64,000 nucleotides of DNA. It comes from an uncultured Cellvibrionales bacterium. Its GTDB lineage: Bacteria > Pseudomonadota > Gammaproteobacteria > Pseudomonadales > GM7GCV1. The DNA is taken from contig CAJXYP010000002.1 of assembly GCA_913063225.1 (NCBI GenBank), positions 85,756 to 149,755 on the forward strand. Direction: 5' to 3'. The notes beneath the pieces are model-generated. The model had not been told where the DNA came from and ran no database searches. It saw only the letters and a program-made list of their open reading frames with translations. Below are positions 47,250-56,953 of this stretch, one piece after another; the stretch's first letter is position 1; the number at the start of each line of letters is the position of its first letter. The position numbers and the translations under genes were made by a program.

Positions 47250-47732
47250 TTCCAGCTAGTAGCGGCAATGAACCCCTGCCCTTGCGGATATTATGGCAGC
47301 GTGAGATGCGACTGCAGCCCTGACAGGGTTGCGCGATATCAAAGAAGAGTGTCTGGCCCCCTACTCGATCGGATAGACATGCAGATCCAAGTAGAATTGC
47401 CCGAAAGAGCCGTATTGCTGCATAGAGGTGATCGAGGGGAAAGCAGTGCCAACATAAACATGCGAGTAATAGCCGCCCAAAAAGCCCAGCTATGCCGCCA
47501 AGGAAAAATGAACGCTCGTCTTAGTATTAACGAATTGGAAAAGTACGCGCCGATCCATGGCGCATCAGAACCACTGATCAACCTTGCTATGGATAAACTC
47601 GGCTTATCCGCCCGAGGCCTGCATAAGGTCTTGAGAGTAGCCCGCACCTTAGCGGATCTTGAAAGTAGTGTCTTCAGTACTGCACATATAAAGCAGGCTC
47701 TCGGCTATCGAGACCCAAGTTTCCTGAATTAG
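47250..47732 (+). pseudogene. comM: comM (YifB) 3' part
   Basis: C-terminal third of comM, beginning at the second repeat copy: FQLVAAMNPCPCGYYGSVRC (zinc/sensor region), then RVSGPLLDRIDMQIQVELP (arginine-finger area) and the C-terminal helices KVLRVARTLADLESSV. An in-frame GTG/ATG at 47202 would allow translation of a 176-residue fragment, but it lacks the ATPase core. Joined to the 5' piece after removing the insert the gene is 1503 bp (500 aa), close to E. coli YifB (506 aa). Confidence 0.92.
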
Positions 47733-47781
47733 AGACATAGTATGGTTAGAATACTGTTTCCATTAATCAAAGCAGTTCAGA

Positions 47782-49314
47782 ATGTCACGCCGTCAGAGTA
47801 AGCCAAAAACCGAAAAGACTTTTAGCCTGAGGGCTCCTAGTAGACCGGATCGAACGCTTAAAGAAAATCAATTGCGAAGCCAGCTCAATTCACTTGCGCA
47901 AAGCAACTCGTGGAAAGAAATATTGCAAATTTGCACACAGCTCGGTTCGGAACGAACGTCACGCAGTTGGCTAGCCAATATCTTTTTTAGCGCCTTAGAT
48001 GCCACCAACCAAAAACAAGCGTTATTAATAGAATGTCAGACGACATCCAACTCAAGGCCGCGCGACCCCACAGTGCTCAGCTGGCTAGCCCACGCTCTAA
48101 GACTGAATGGTCGTGTTGAAGAGAGCGCGGAAGTGCTGCGCAAAGCCATCAAACACGCCAAACCCGACGCCGCTCTATTTAATAGCCTGGGCTCGGCCTT
48201 AAAAGAAACAGGCGAATTTGAAGAGGCCAGAAGCTGGTTCAGCCGGACCATTGCACTGCAGCCCAAACTTGCCAAAGCACACTGGAATCGGTCAGACCTG
48301 CTGTCTGATCATCAACAAGCAGTAGACACAATTGAGGTGATAATCGGTTCTGAGAACCAGGCCCTGCCAGAGGATCACCTACTTTACTTCAGCCTATATA
48401 GGCACTACGAAAAATTAGGCGATTACGATTCCGCCTTCTCCAAATTACAGATTGGAAATCGCCTTAAACGCCAACAGATCAGTTATAGCTCCGAAAACTC
48501 CTGTGAGCTGACGGACAAAATATTAGCCGCATTTCAAAACACCGACCCGGAACCACATACATCTTCAAATAAGACGCACCCCATATTTATATTTGGATTA
48601 CCACGATCCGGAACCACACTAGTAGAACAAATATTGGCTAGCCACCCAGAGGTACATGGTGGCAATGAGCTGACTTTTTTAAATGATGCGGGTGCAATGG
48701 TGCAACAGAGTTTGAGACTGGCAGGAGGTTTCCCAGAATGGATATCGTCACTACCAGATTCCGGCTGGAAACAGATAGGCGACAATTACTCTGGTCTTAT
48801 TGAAACTCTAGATCCGGGCGATAAACGGGTTACCGATAAATCCCTAATGAACTTTCGCGCCGCCGGCCTAATTGCCCGAGCCTTGCCCGGAGCAAAGATG
48901 GTTCATTTAGTGCGAGACCCTATGGATGTGGCGTTCGGTTGCTATCGACAAGTATTTGGTTCCGGCCATTTATTCAGTTACCAGTTTGACGAAATTGCAG
49001 ATATGTTGATGGATCACAAGAAACTGCTTAACCACTGGCAGAACAGTCTTGGCAGCTCACAATACTTTGCACTCGACTATCAGGAGCTAGTACAAAACCC
49101 CTCAGAAAAAATCACAGAGCTACTAAACTTCTGCGAATTGTCTGATGAGCCCGCTTGCTATACGCCAGAGCAAACCAAACGCACGGTGCGAACCCTTAGC
49201 GCAACCCAAGTAAGGCTGCCTATTAATACAGCAGGATTAGGCGGCTGGAAGCGGTATGAAGAGCAACTATTACCCCTTAAGGGCGCTCTGCAAAATAGAG
49301 GGCTTATCTCCTAA
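47782..49314 (+). CDS. TPR-containing sulfotransferase
   Basis: Protein of 510 aa. Residues about 60-230 are TPR repeats (e.g. SWLAHALRLNGRVEESAEVL and FNSLGSALKETGEFEEARSW). Residues about 265-490 are a PAPS-dependent sulfotransferase domain with the 5'-phosphosulfate loop IFGLPRSGTTLVEQILASHP and the 3'-phosphate region MVHLVRDPMDVAFGCYRQ. It transfers sulfate to an unknown acceptor; family relatives modify carbohydrates or proteins. No signal peptide. It follows comM by 50 bp. Confidence 0.88.
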   Translation: MSRRQSKPKTEKTFSLRAPSRPDRTLKENQLRSQLNSLAQSNSWKEILQICTQLGSERTSRSWLANIFFSALDATNQKQALLIECQTTSNSRPRDPTVLSWLAHALRLNGRVEESAEVLRKAIKHAKPDAALFNSLGSALKETGEFEEARSWFSRTIALQPKLAKAHWNRSDLLSDHQQAVDTIEVIIGSENQALPEDHLLYFSLYRHYEKLGDYDSAFSKLQIGNRLKRQQISYSSENSCELTDKILAAFQNTDPEPHTSSNKTHPIFIFGLPRSGTTLVEQILASHPEVHGGNELTFLNDAGAMVQQSLRLAGGFPEWISSLPDSGWKQIGDNYSGLIETLDPGDKRVTDKSLMNFRAAGLIARALPGAKMVHLVRDPMDVAFGCYRQVFGSGHLFSYQFDEIADMLMDHKKLLNHWQNSLGSSQYFALDYQELVQNPSEKITELLNFCELSDEPACYTPEQTKRTVRTLSATQVRLPINTAGLGGWKRYEEQLLPLKGALQNRGLIS

Positions 49315-49376
49315 ATTAACTGCACGGATAGGCTTCATAAGCTGCTAGAATCGCGCCGCTTCTACTGCGGCTACTG

Positions 49377-51401
49377 ATGAATAACCCGACTTCTCAAGGA
49401 TTAAATTCCCAACAAATCGAAGCCGTCCAATATAACGACGGCCCGACGCTGGTGCTGGCTGGTGCTGGTAGCGGAAAGACCATGGTGATCACCAAAAAAA
49501 TCGCCTGGATGTTGGAGAAACTGCAATATTCACCTCGCCAAATTACTGCGGTCACCTTTACCAACAAAGCAGCTCGGGAAATGGATTCCCGGGTGCGCAA
49601 ACTGATTGGTAAAAAAGCCTGCCGTGGATTACGCATATGCACTTTTCATCGCCTCGGGCTGGACATTCTTAACGCTGATCTAACAACCGCCGGTTTTAGA
49701 AAAGGCTTTTCAATATTTGACTCCGAAGACGCCTTAAAGCTACTGGGAGATCTTGGCCTCAAAGATGTTGACTCTGACCAACTTGCTATAGGTCGTGATC
49801 TAATTTCCCAGTGGAAGAATCAGCTCATCGACCCCCCGCAGGCAATCTCAATTGCCGCCGATGACGCAGAATATCGGGCCGCCAAACTCTACGAACGCTA
49901 TCAAGAAGCTCTGAAGACTTATAACGCAATGGATTTTGACGACCTGATCTATCTGCCGGTCAAACTATTGCAGTCGGAACAAGAAATCCGAAATAAGTGG
50001 CAGTTGCGTATGCGCCATCTGCTTATAGATGAATACCAAGATACCAATCAGGCTCAATACGAATTGGTAAAAATTCTGGTTCAGCATCATATGAAATTCA
50101 CCGCAGTGGGTGATGATGACCAGTCGATTTACACTTGGCGTGGCGCACGCCCGGAAAACCTGATTGACCTGAGTCGTGATTACCCGAATTTGAAAGTAAT
50201 TAGGCTGGAGCAAAACTACCGATCTACCGAGCGTATTCTTAAGTGCGCGAATCAGGTAATCAAAAATAATTCTCACCTTTTTGAGAAAACCCTGTGGAGT
50301 AATCTTGGCTCCGGCGACCCCATAAATCTTGTTCGCCATAAAAATGAAGAAGTTGAGCTCGATTGGGTAGTACAGGATATTCAATACCGTATGGCGGTTA
50401 AGAGCGGTCGAAAGTTTAAAGACTTCGCGGTGCTTTATCGTGGCAATCATCAATCTCGCCTACTGGAAATGAAACTGCAGGGTCATGGCGTTCCATACAA
50501 TATCAGCGGCGGCACTTCTTTTTTTGGCCGCTCGGAAATCAAAGATGTAATGGCCTACCTTAGGCTGCTAATTAATCCAGAAGATGACGCTGCATTTTTG
50601 CGCATAATTAATACGCCGCGTCGGCAGATCGGCCCCAAAACTGTGGCGCAACTCTCGAACTATGTGAAAAATCGCGGTGGCAGTCTCCTGCAAGGCTGCA
50701 CAGAATTTGGCCTAACTGAGTCCGTAAGCGACCCGGGGCTATCCAGACTGCAATCCTTCGCGCACTGGATGGAAAAGAAAGCAATGCTCGCCGATACCAA
50801 AGACACCCTGAGCATCATTCGCGAACTACTGTCAGATGTCGACTATGAGAATTGGCTATTTGATTCGTCAAACTCACCAAAAAGCGCCGAAGCACGGTGG
50901 CGTAACGTTAATTACCTAATCGAATCCATCGGTAAAACCATTTCTTCCGAAGATGGAAATGAACAGAGTGAGACCCTCGCTGAGGCTGTGGCGCGAACAC
51001 AATTGCGAGATATGTTGGAAAACCTCGAAGAAGAATCTGCAGACGACAAGGTATCTTTGATGACCCTACATGCATCCAAGGGTTTGGAGTTTAAAGAAGT
51101 TTATTTGATAGGCCTCGAAGATGGCATATTGCCACACCAAAATAGCCTCGAAGAAGATAAGCTGGAAGAAGAGCGCAGACTCTTTTACGTTGGTATTACA
51201 AGAGCACAGGAGCGCCTTACACTAAGCTTGGCGGGAAGCCGCAAACAATTTGGTGAAGTCTCTGCCACAACCCCGAGCCGCTTTATTGAAGAACTTCCGG
51301 ACGAAGATTTAAACCGGGAAGGTTTCGCCGAAAAAAACCCAGAAAGAGCCGAGGCAAAAACCAAAGAAGCCCGCGCCAACCTTCAATCGTTATTCTCCTG
51401 A
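49377..51401 (+). CDS. rep: ATP-dependent DNA helicase Rep
   Basis: UvrD/Rep superfamily 1 helicase, 674 aa, the normal Rep size, that clears proteins ahead of replication forks. Motif I GAGSGKTMVITKKIAW, motif II LLIDEYQDTNQAQYEL, motif III AVGDDDQSIYTWRGA, motif IV region LEQNYRSTERIL, motif V LMTLHASKGLEFKEVYLIG and motif VI RRLFYVGITRAQERL are all present. Rep rather than UvrD by size and the short C-terminus. Separate from the sulfotransferase and followed by a terminator. Confidence 0.94.
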   Translation: MNNPTSQGLNSQQIEAVQYNDGPTLVLAGAGSGKTMVITKKIAWMLEKLQYSPRQITAVTFTNKAAREMDSRVRKLIGKKACRGLRICTFHRLGLDILNADLTTAGFRKGFSIFDSEDALKLLGDLGLKDVDSDQLAIGRDLISQWKNQLIDPPQAISIAADDAEYRAAKLYERYQEALKTYNAMDFDDLIYLPVKLLQSEQEIRNKWQLRMRHLLIDEYQDTNQAQYELVKILVQHHMKFTAVGDDDQSIYTWRGARPENLIDLSRDYPNLKVIRLEQNYRSTERILKCANQVIKNNSHLFEKTLWSNLGSGDPINLVRHKNEEVELDWVVQDIQYRMAVKSGRKFKDFAVLYRGNHQSRLLEMKLQGHGVPYNISGGTSFFGRSEIKDVMAYLRLLINPEDDAAFLRIINTPRRQIGPKTVAQLSNYVKNRGGSLLQGCTEFGLTESVSDPGLSRLQSFAHWMEKKAMLADTKDTLSIIRELLSDVDYENWLFDSSNSPKSAEARWRNVNYLIESIGKTISSEDGNEQSETLAEAVARTQLRDMLENLEEESADDKVSLMTLHASKGLEFKEVYLIGLEDGILPHQNSLEEDKLEEERRLFYVGITRAQERLTLSLAGSRKQFGEVSATTPSRFIEELPDEDLNREGFAEKNPERAEAKTKEARANLQSLFS

Positions 51402-51439
51402 TCCTATCAAGCTTTTAACTCTGTCTATTTCACAGACAT

Positions 51440-51477
51440 TAAAAAAGCCGCACAGTTTTTTAAACTAGCGGCTTTCC
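51440..51477. terminator. Intrinsic terminator, rep/cytochrome c5
   Basis: AAAGCCGC (51444-51451) pairs with GCGGCTTT (51468-51475) with an A-run upstream. It lies between the convergent rep and cytochrome c5 genes. Confidence 0.78.
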
Positions 51478-51487
51478 AATAGATCAG

Positions 51488-51919
51488 TTACTGCTCAGTA
51501 GCTGAAACCATATAGTCGACTACAGCTCGTAGCTCATCTTGAGAGCAATCTAGGCAAAGGCCGTTCACTGGCATAGCCAATACGCCGTTCACTTCAATAC
51601 CATTAAATACACTGGCATATAGAGCATCTTTGCCCTTAGCAATGCGCGGAGCCCATTGCTCAACGTTGCCAAACAAAGGGGCATTGGCAGCGCCCGTTAG
51701 ATGGCAGGCCATACAGCTAGTATTGTAAATATCCTCAGCGGAACGCGGGCCTAAAGACGCTGTAGCAACCGCTGCTTGGGCGCAAGCTTCACCAGCCATA
51801 CAAACAGAACCTATCGGACTGAGCCTATCAATAATCGCCTGTTCGCGATCCGTTTGGGCAAATGAAGAACTAATTAACAACACTAATCCTGAAAGAAGAA
51901 TCAAGGAAAAACGAATCAT
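51488..51919 (-). CDS. Cytochrome c5-type protein
   Basis: Periplasmic electron carrier of 143 aa. The start is at ATG 51919 (MIRFSLILLSGLVLL), which gives a good signal peptide; the longer frame to 52024 was rejected. Heme binding site CMACH (about residue 80) and a later axial Met (LAMPVNG). A pair of cysteines near the C-terminus (CLDCSQDE) matches the conserved disulfide of cytochrome c5. Monoheme. Its redox partner is unknown. Confidence 0.88.
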   Translation of the reverse strand: MIRFSLILLSGLVLLISSSFAQTDREQAIIDRLSPIGSVCMAGEACAQAAVATASLGPRSAEDIYNTSCMACHLTGAANAPLFGNVEQWAPRIAKGKDALYASVFNGIEVNGVLAMPVNGLCLDCSQDELRAVVDYMVSATEQ

Positions 51920-52027
51920 GGATAAAACCTTTGCTATGTCTACTGATAAGCGCGGCGCGATTATACCCTCGCCCGAGGCAAAGTTGAATAAAGATAGCCT
52001 TAAGTTCTGATTAAGTTGATCCATTAG

Positions 52028-52055
52028 TTGATTCTTCGAAAACTAAACCCATAAT
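52028..52055 (+). promoter_or_regulatory. Candidate sigma-70 promoter for trxA
   Basis: TTGATT at 52028-52033 and CATAAT at 52050-52055, spacing 16, about 68 bp ahead of trxA. Confidence 0.4.
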
Positions 52056-52122
52056 AGCCTGCAGCCAAAGTGGATATCCGAACCTGATATCCCCAAACCG
52101 AATTTTGAAATTGGAGTAAATA

Positions 52123-52449
52123 ATGAGCGATTTAATGAAGCATGTAACGGACGCTGATTTTCAATCCGAAGTGCTTGAAGCTGAAGGGCCCGTGCTGGTT
52201 GATTTCTGGGCAGCCTGGTGTGGTCCATGCAAAATGATTGCTCCAATACTGGATGAAATGGCTGCTGAATATGGCGACCAGTTAAAAATCTGCAAAATGG
52301 ATGTTGATGCCAGTAGAGAAACACCTATGAAGTACAACGTGCGCGGTATTCCAACCCTTATTATCTTCAAGGGCGGTGACGTTGATTCAATGAAAGTTGG
52401 CGCGGTTTCTCGTAAGCAGCTGAAGGAATTTATTGACGCAGCGGTTTAA
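52123..52449 (+). CDS. trxA: Thioredoxin
   Basis: Cytosolic disulfide reductase of 108 aa with active site WCGPCK (residues about 32-37) in FWAAWCGPCKMIAP and the cis-Pro loop in VRGIPTLIIFKGG. It has the usual thioredoxin-1 length and a GGAGTAAAT ribosome site. It lies directly before rho, as in many gammaproteobacteria. Confidence 0.97.
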   Translation: MSDLMKHVTDADFQSEVLEAEGPVLVDFWAAWCGPCKMIAPILDEMAAEYGDQLKICKMDVDASRETPMKYNVRGIPTLIIFKGGDVDSMKVGAVSRKQLKEFIDAAV

Positions 52450-52460
52450 CCAACAATAAA

Positions 52461-52499
52461 AACTATTACACTCCAGGTTCCTCTAGGGTGTAATAGTTG
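52461..52499 (+). terminator. Hairpin after trxA
   Basis: AACTATTACAC (52461-52471) pairs with GTGTAATAGTT (52488-52498). It is a long stable stem, but no T-run follows, so termination may be weak or the hairpin may only protect the mRNA 3' end. It lies just upstream of the candidate rho promoter. Confidence 0.55.
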
Positions 52500-52524
52500 C
52501 GATAGATCTCGAACTCGCTATAAT
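52497..52524 (+). promoter_or_regulatory. Candidate sigma-70 promoter for rho
   Basis: TTGCGA (52497-52502), 16-bp spacer, TATAAT (52519-52524). This leaves a leader of about 120 nt before rho, compatible with autoregulation by attenuation as known for E. coli rho. Confidence 0.5.
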
Positions 52525-52651
52525 CTGCGGCAGGTACTCTCCTAAACTCTCTTCTGATCAGCTAAATTTCTGTAAAAATATCTGGTCAGCTCCTCGAGCT
52601 GAGTACCATAACCTTTTCTAAACACAACCTACCTATACTAGGATTCGTACC

Positions 52652-53911
52652 ATGAATCTGACCGACCTCAAGCGCAAGCCAATAGGCGAGCTCATTGAAA
52701 TAGCGGCATCGACCGGCCTTGAAAATATGGCCCGTAACCGCCAGCAAGACATCATTTTTGCCATTCTAAAGCGCCACGCTAAGAGTGGCGCCGATATAAC
52801 CGGCGATGGTGTATTAGAGATACTCTCAGACGGCTTTGGTTTTCTGAGATCAGCTGACAGCTCCTATTTAGCTGGCCCGGATGATATCTATGTATCGCCG
52901 AGTCAAATTCGCCGCTTTAATTTACGCACCGGCGACAGCATTTCCGGAACCATTCGACCGCCAAAAGACAGCGAACGTTATTTCGCCATGCTTAAAGTGG
53001 ACACGGTCAATTATGACGCTCCGGAAAACGCAAAAAACAAAATTCTTTTTGAAAATCTTACTCCCCTCTTCCCAGATCAACGCCTTCCACTCGAAAACGG
53101 TAATGGCAGTTCAGAAGATTTAACCGGCAGAATTATTGATTTGGTATCGCCTATCGGTAAAGGCGTACGTGGACTTATTGTTGCGCCACCAAAAGCCGGT
53201 AAAACCATAATGATGCAACACATAGCTCAGGCGATTATTAGAAATAATCCTGAGTGCTACATCATGGTTTTATTGATTGATGAGCGTCCGGAAGAAGTTA
53301 CTGAAATGCAGCGCACCGTGCGAGGCGAAGTAATCGCATCTACCTTTGACGAACCGCCCACCCGCCACGTGCAGGTTGCCGATATGGTTATCGAAAAGGC
53401 CAAACGCCTAGTTGAGCACAAGAAAGATGTGATTATCTTGCTCGATTCTATTACCAGATTAGCGCGCGCTTTTAATATTACACAGCCTTCTTCAGGCAAG
53501 GTATTGACTGGTGGTGTTGATGCTCACGCTCTGGAGAAACCCAAACGTTTCTTTGGCGCAGCCAGAAACATCGAAGAAGGCGGTTCTCTAAGTATTATCG
53601 CCACAGCCCTAGTAGACACCGGTTCAAAAATGGACGAAGTAATCTACGAAGAATTTAAGGGCACCGGCAACATGGAATTGCAGCTGGATAGGAAGATTGC
53701 TGAGAAACGTATTTTCCCAGCCATTAATATTCGCCGTTCTGGCACAAGACGCGAAGACCTATTGATGGATGAAGCCGAGCTGCAGAGAGTAATAATTCTG
53801 AGGCGACTACTTCATGACATGGAAGATCTAAACGCTGCAGAATTCCTTATCGAGAAACTCAAAGACTTTAAAACCAATGATGAATTTTTCGGCGCAATGC
53901 GTAAAAAGTAG
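52652..53911 (+). CDS. rho: Transcription termination factor Rho
   Basis: Hexameric RNA helicase that ends transcription, 419 aa, the family length. N-terminal domain [18 protein letters not shown], cold-shock RNA-binding part [20 protein letters not shown], Walker [16 protein letters not shown], Walker [17 protein letters not shown], and the Q/R loops [20 protein letters not shown]. All are intact. Confidence 0.98.
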   Translation: MNLTDLKRKPIGELIEIAASTGLENMARNRQQDIIFAILKRHAKSGADITGDGVLEILSDGFGFLRSADSSYLAGPDDIYVSPSQIRRFNLRTGDSISGTIRPPKDSERYFAMLKVDTVNYDAPENAKNKILFENLTPLFPDQRLPLENGNGSSEDLTGRIIDLVSPIGKGVRGLIVAPPKAGKTIMMQHIAQAIIRNNPECYIMVLLIDERPEEVTEMQRTVRGEVIASTFDEPPTRHVQVADMVIEKAKRLVEHKKDVIILLDSITRLARAFNITQPSSGKVLTGGVDAHALEKPKRFFGAARNIEEGGSLSIIATALVDTGSKMDEVIYEEFKGTGNMELQLDRKIAEKRIFPAINIRRSGTRREDLLMDEAELQRVIILRRLLHDMEDLNAAEFLIEKLKDFKTNDEFFGAMRKK

Positions 53912-53937
53912 ATTAGAATAGTCTATAAAACGTTAGA

Positions 53938-54990
53938 TTAAACAGTATCGGAAGCACGACTATAGTCTTGAGCCGCGCGCCAATCTCCAGTCTCATCACT
54001 TAGTTCTTCTAGCACCGCTAGCAGCTCTGGCGATTCGCCATGACGATGCTGCCATTTTTTTAGCTGGGTAAGCTGCTTCTCGGCGTCAACATCCGGGATG
54101 CCTACATAGTCGCGAAGCAAATCTGGCCGCCACTCTTTATGCAGGAACTCACGTAATAGTTTTTCTGCCTCTTTGCTGGCGCCACATCGAATCAAGAAGT
54201 GTGTGCGAATCTCCACTACTTCTGCAGTATTTTGTATTTCTGCTGGAATAGTGGCAACCACTTCGTCATATTCCTCGCGGCTCATACTGGGCTTTCGCAA
54301 TCTAGATAATCCGGCACGGCGCTCTAACTCTTTAACGCGTAAACTAACGCCCTCAGTACCGCGAAGCTTAGGAAGCAAGCTTTGAAAAGCAGGCCAATCT
54401 TTTCTTTGCTCTGCAATTTTTAACAACAGTAAGTCGGTTCGAGCATCCTTGAATTTAATCGCCTTAATATCTTTGCAAAGGCTTTCAGCTTCAGCTAACC
54501 GATTTAGGTGCACCAATACTTTAGCCTTTGTATGCATAAGGGCTGAATCTGCGGCCGAGCCCTCAGTCTTTATATTGTTCAAAATATTCAGCGCTCTATC
54601 GTATTGCTCTGACTCAATAGCTGAGTGCGCAGCTAGCAATCCATTTATTATTGGCTCTTGTTTTAGATTTGCTGCTTTTAGAAAATGATTTTTCGCGTCT
54701 TTTGCTTTGCCGGAGAAAAGTAGCAGAACCGCTTTACGCGAGCAGTTGGAACTGCGTCGGGCTCGTGATCTCGCTGCCCATCGACCGCCCAATGTTTCAG
54801 AAACCAAATAGCTAATAAGGTTAACTGCCCAAATAACTACAAATAAAAATACCAGCCCGGTCAAGACCTGCAGTTGAAGTGTCCAATCTCCGAGGCGGAT
54901 AAGAACGAAGCTATTGGTGCCTATATACCACCAGGCTAAGCTTCCAAGAACCGCAAACAACACCAGAAAAATAAGTAGTTTTCCCACCAC
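53938..54990 (-). CDS. hemY: Heme biosynthesis-associated protein HemY
   Basis: Inner-membrane TPR protein of 350 aa encoded with hemC-hemD-hemX; its exact role in late heme synthesis is unclear. Two N-terminal membrane helices (about 4-25 and 42-62) are followed by the HemY_N/TPR region (RKAVLLLFSGKAKDAKNHFL; AHSAIESEQYDRALNILNNI). The start is a GTG that overlaps the hemX stop (TAGTG). Shorter than E. coli HemY (398 aa). Confidence 0.85.
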   Translation of the reverse strand: MVGKLLIFLVLFAVLGSLAWWYIGTNSFVLIRLGDWTLQLQVLTGLVFLFVVIWAVNLISYLVSETLGGRWAARSRARRSSNCSRKAVLLLFSGKAKDAKNHFLKAANLKQEPIINGLLAAHSAIESEQYDRALNILNNIKTEGSAADSALMHTKAKVLVHLNRLAEAESLCKDIKAIKFKDARTDLLLLKIAEQRKDWPAFQSLLPKLRGTEGVSLRVKELERRAGLSRLRKPSMSREEYDEVVATIPAEIQNTAEVVEIRTHFLIRCGASKEAEKLLREFLHKEWRPDLLRDYVGIPDVDAEKQLTQLKKWQHRHGESPELLAVLEELSDETGDWRAAQDYSRASDTV

Positions 54991-56177
54991 TATTCCCCTT
55001 GGTTGATCCGTCGCATAACTAGAGCACCCTGCTGCATTGCACGCAGTGAGGATGAAATATCTGGCACATCAGCCTGAACCGGCTGATCGGAAAAACCTAA
55101 CAATTGAGAAACAAGAGCGTCTCGTTGGCTGATAGCCTGAAAGTTGCTCTGAAGCATTTCTGCAGTACGTTGCAGGGCAGTTTGGTAAATTCGCTGATCT
55201 CCAGAAAGTAGCGCTGAAAGACTTTGCATTATCAGTAAATCCATCTGGGCACGCAGCAGCGCTTCACCTTCAGCATCAACTATCCACTCAGCACTGCCTT
55301 CAGCCTTGCGTACAACAATTAGCTGCTCCAAAGAAGACTTTATCGAAGTGACAAATGAAATCCATATGCCATCAGTAGGCGCTTCACCCTCCCGATCCTG
55401 CGTTCTCCAATCCTCAATTCCTTCAACACCGGCCAAGGATAGATCATCAATGGATTGACCTGCTGAAGTAATCTGATAGTACAAACCTTGATAATCAATT
55501 GAAGGTACCAATAGAAGAGCCGAAATATCTGCTATTAATGCTTCGCGAACGCCAGCCAGTTCTGGATAAGCGAGTTCGCGCAGCAGCACATCCGCTCCGG
55601 ACAATAGCTCAATGACACTATCTGTATCTCTGGAAACTAACAATCGTTGATCTGCCAATCGGACCAGGTATTGGGCTTCCGCTAAAAGCCAATCGCCATC
55701 ACGGGTGCCCTCGGTTGTGCGAATTCGATCAGCTAAAGCCTGCATCTGCCGTTGTTGATCGCCAATAAAACTAGACAGGGTCCGTTCTATGTTTTGCTGG
55801 TTTTGCCGTGTCGCGGATATCATCTGAGTCAGCTCAGCAGTCTGATAATTCAGAAGTTCCAGTTGTGCTGTCTTACTTTGAAATTCAGTATCGAATATCT
55901 GATAGCCATACCAAGATCCGACACCTAGGCCTCCCAATAAAATCAAGAAAACCAATAAACGAATCGTCTTAGTAAAACTTTTTGAGTCCCCAGTTTTAGG
56001 TGCACGGGGCTTTTTGGCGACTTTTTGCTTGGGGGATTTTTCCGTGGTGCTAGCAGAAGACTCGCTGCTAGATTTTGCTTTCTTGGCAGAACCCGATTTA
56101 CTGGCTTCAATACTTGATTGAGCAGCTGAATCCACCGCTGGTTCTGATGCTTCGGGCTTATCGTCCGCCATATCCAC
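54990..56177 (-). CDS. hemX: HemX family protein
   Basis: Membrane protein of 395 aa. A low-complexity Ser/Ala/Lys-rich N-terminus (about 1-65) precedes one transmembrane helix (about 70-92), a coiled coil (AQLELLNYQTAELTQMISAT) and the conserved HemX domain (GDWLLAEAQYLVRLADQRLL, then DVLLRELAYPELAGVREALI). It has been called a uroporphyrinogen methyltransferase, but it has no SAM-binding motif. Co-transcribed with hemD and hemY. Confidence 0.85.
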   Translation of the reverse strand: MDMADDKPEASEPAVDSAAQSSIEASKSGSAKKAKSSSESSASTTEKSPKQKVAKKPRAPKTGDSKSFTKTIRLLVFLILLGGLGVGSWYGYQIFDTEFQSKTAQLELLNYQTAELTQMISATRQNQQNIERTLSSFIGDQQRQMQALADRIRTTEGTRDGDWLLAEAQYLVRLADQRLLVSRDTDSVIELLSGADVLLRELAYPELAGVREALIADISALLLVPSIDYQGLYYQITSAGQSIDDLSLAGVEGIEDWRTQDREGEAPTDGIWISFVTSIKSSLEQLIVVRKAEGSAEWIVDAEGEALLRAQMDLLIMQSLSALLSGDQRIYQTALQRTAEMLQSNFQAISQRDALVSQLLGFSDQPVQADVPDISSSLRAMQQGALVMRRINQGE

Positions 56178-56215
56178 TCAATTTGGTTAGGATGTTAGAT
56201 ATCCATAATAAAACA

Positions 56216-56953
56216 TTATGTCAGGGAAAACTGCGATAGAAAGTCGATCAAACCGCTTTCTGTCGGATCTGTTTGGCAAAAAACGGTAAAAAAGCCAGAT
56301 TCTTTCGCAATTTTTTGAATTCGTGATGAAGAAACTACTAGAGGGATATCTTTCCACTCGGAATTATTGCTGCCATCAACTAGGCTGCTGAGTGTCGCTA
56401 TCGCTTCACCATTCATAACGCTAATTAGATCCGGCGGCTCATTGGTTTGAATTTTCTGAAATGCCAAACTCAAATCTTGAGCGAGATGACGCCTGTAAAC
56501 TTCCAGTCGATTCACCTTTAATCCCTGCCTCTCTATAAGCTCCTTAAGATATCCACGCCCACCTGAACCACAAACAATACTGACTTCAGTGTGCTCGAGT
56601 AACTGCGTACGCAAATGGTCTAGTAGCTCTTCCGATCGAAATCCGGAGTTTGGAGCTTCTGAAATTAGACCTTCAGCCGCCAATGCTCTAGCAGTAGCCG
56701 GGCCAATCGCATTCAGCGAACAAGCGGACAAGTCGACTCCAGCCGCACGCAATTGCGGCAACCCCTGCCTGACAGCGTTAGCGCTCACGAAAATTAGCAA
56801 GGGTGACAGGGGGGTTGGAATATCAACTTTTAAAATCGTTATTTCAGTGAGCGCCAAGATATCCGCTTCATAGCCCTGAGCATCTAGCTTCGCAGCCAGC
56901 GCTGAGGCCTGCTCCATAGGCCGTGTAATTAGAACCTTAAGCGTTTTGCTCAC
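56216..56953 (-). CDS. hemD: Uroporphyrinogen-III synthase
   Basis: Cyclises hydroxymethylbilane to uroporphyrinogen III. 245 aa from the GTG at 56953 ([20 protein letters not shown]); an upstream start at 56980 would lie inside hemC. The start region VLITRP is typical. Two lobes with low conservation follow, including [14 protein letters not shown] and [16 protein letters not shown]. It overlaps the end of hemC by 17 bp. Confidence 0.88.
   Translation of the reverse strand: MSKTLKVLITRPMEQASALAAKLDAQGYEADILALTEITILKVDIPTPLSPLLIFVSANAVRQGLPQLRAAGVDLSACSLNAIGPATARALAAEGLISEAPNSGFRSEELLDHLRTQLLEHTEVSIVCGSGGRGYLKELIERQGLKVNRLEVYRRHLAQDLSLAFQKIQTNEPPDLISVMNGEAIATLSSLVDGSNNSEWKDIPLVVSSSRIQKIAKESGFFTVFCQTDPTESGLIDFLSQFSLT

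Noticed and set aside
51920-52024. N-terminal extension of cytochrome c5
   Set aside because: It would hide the signal peptide that begins at ATG 51919.
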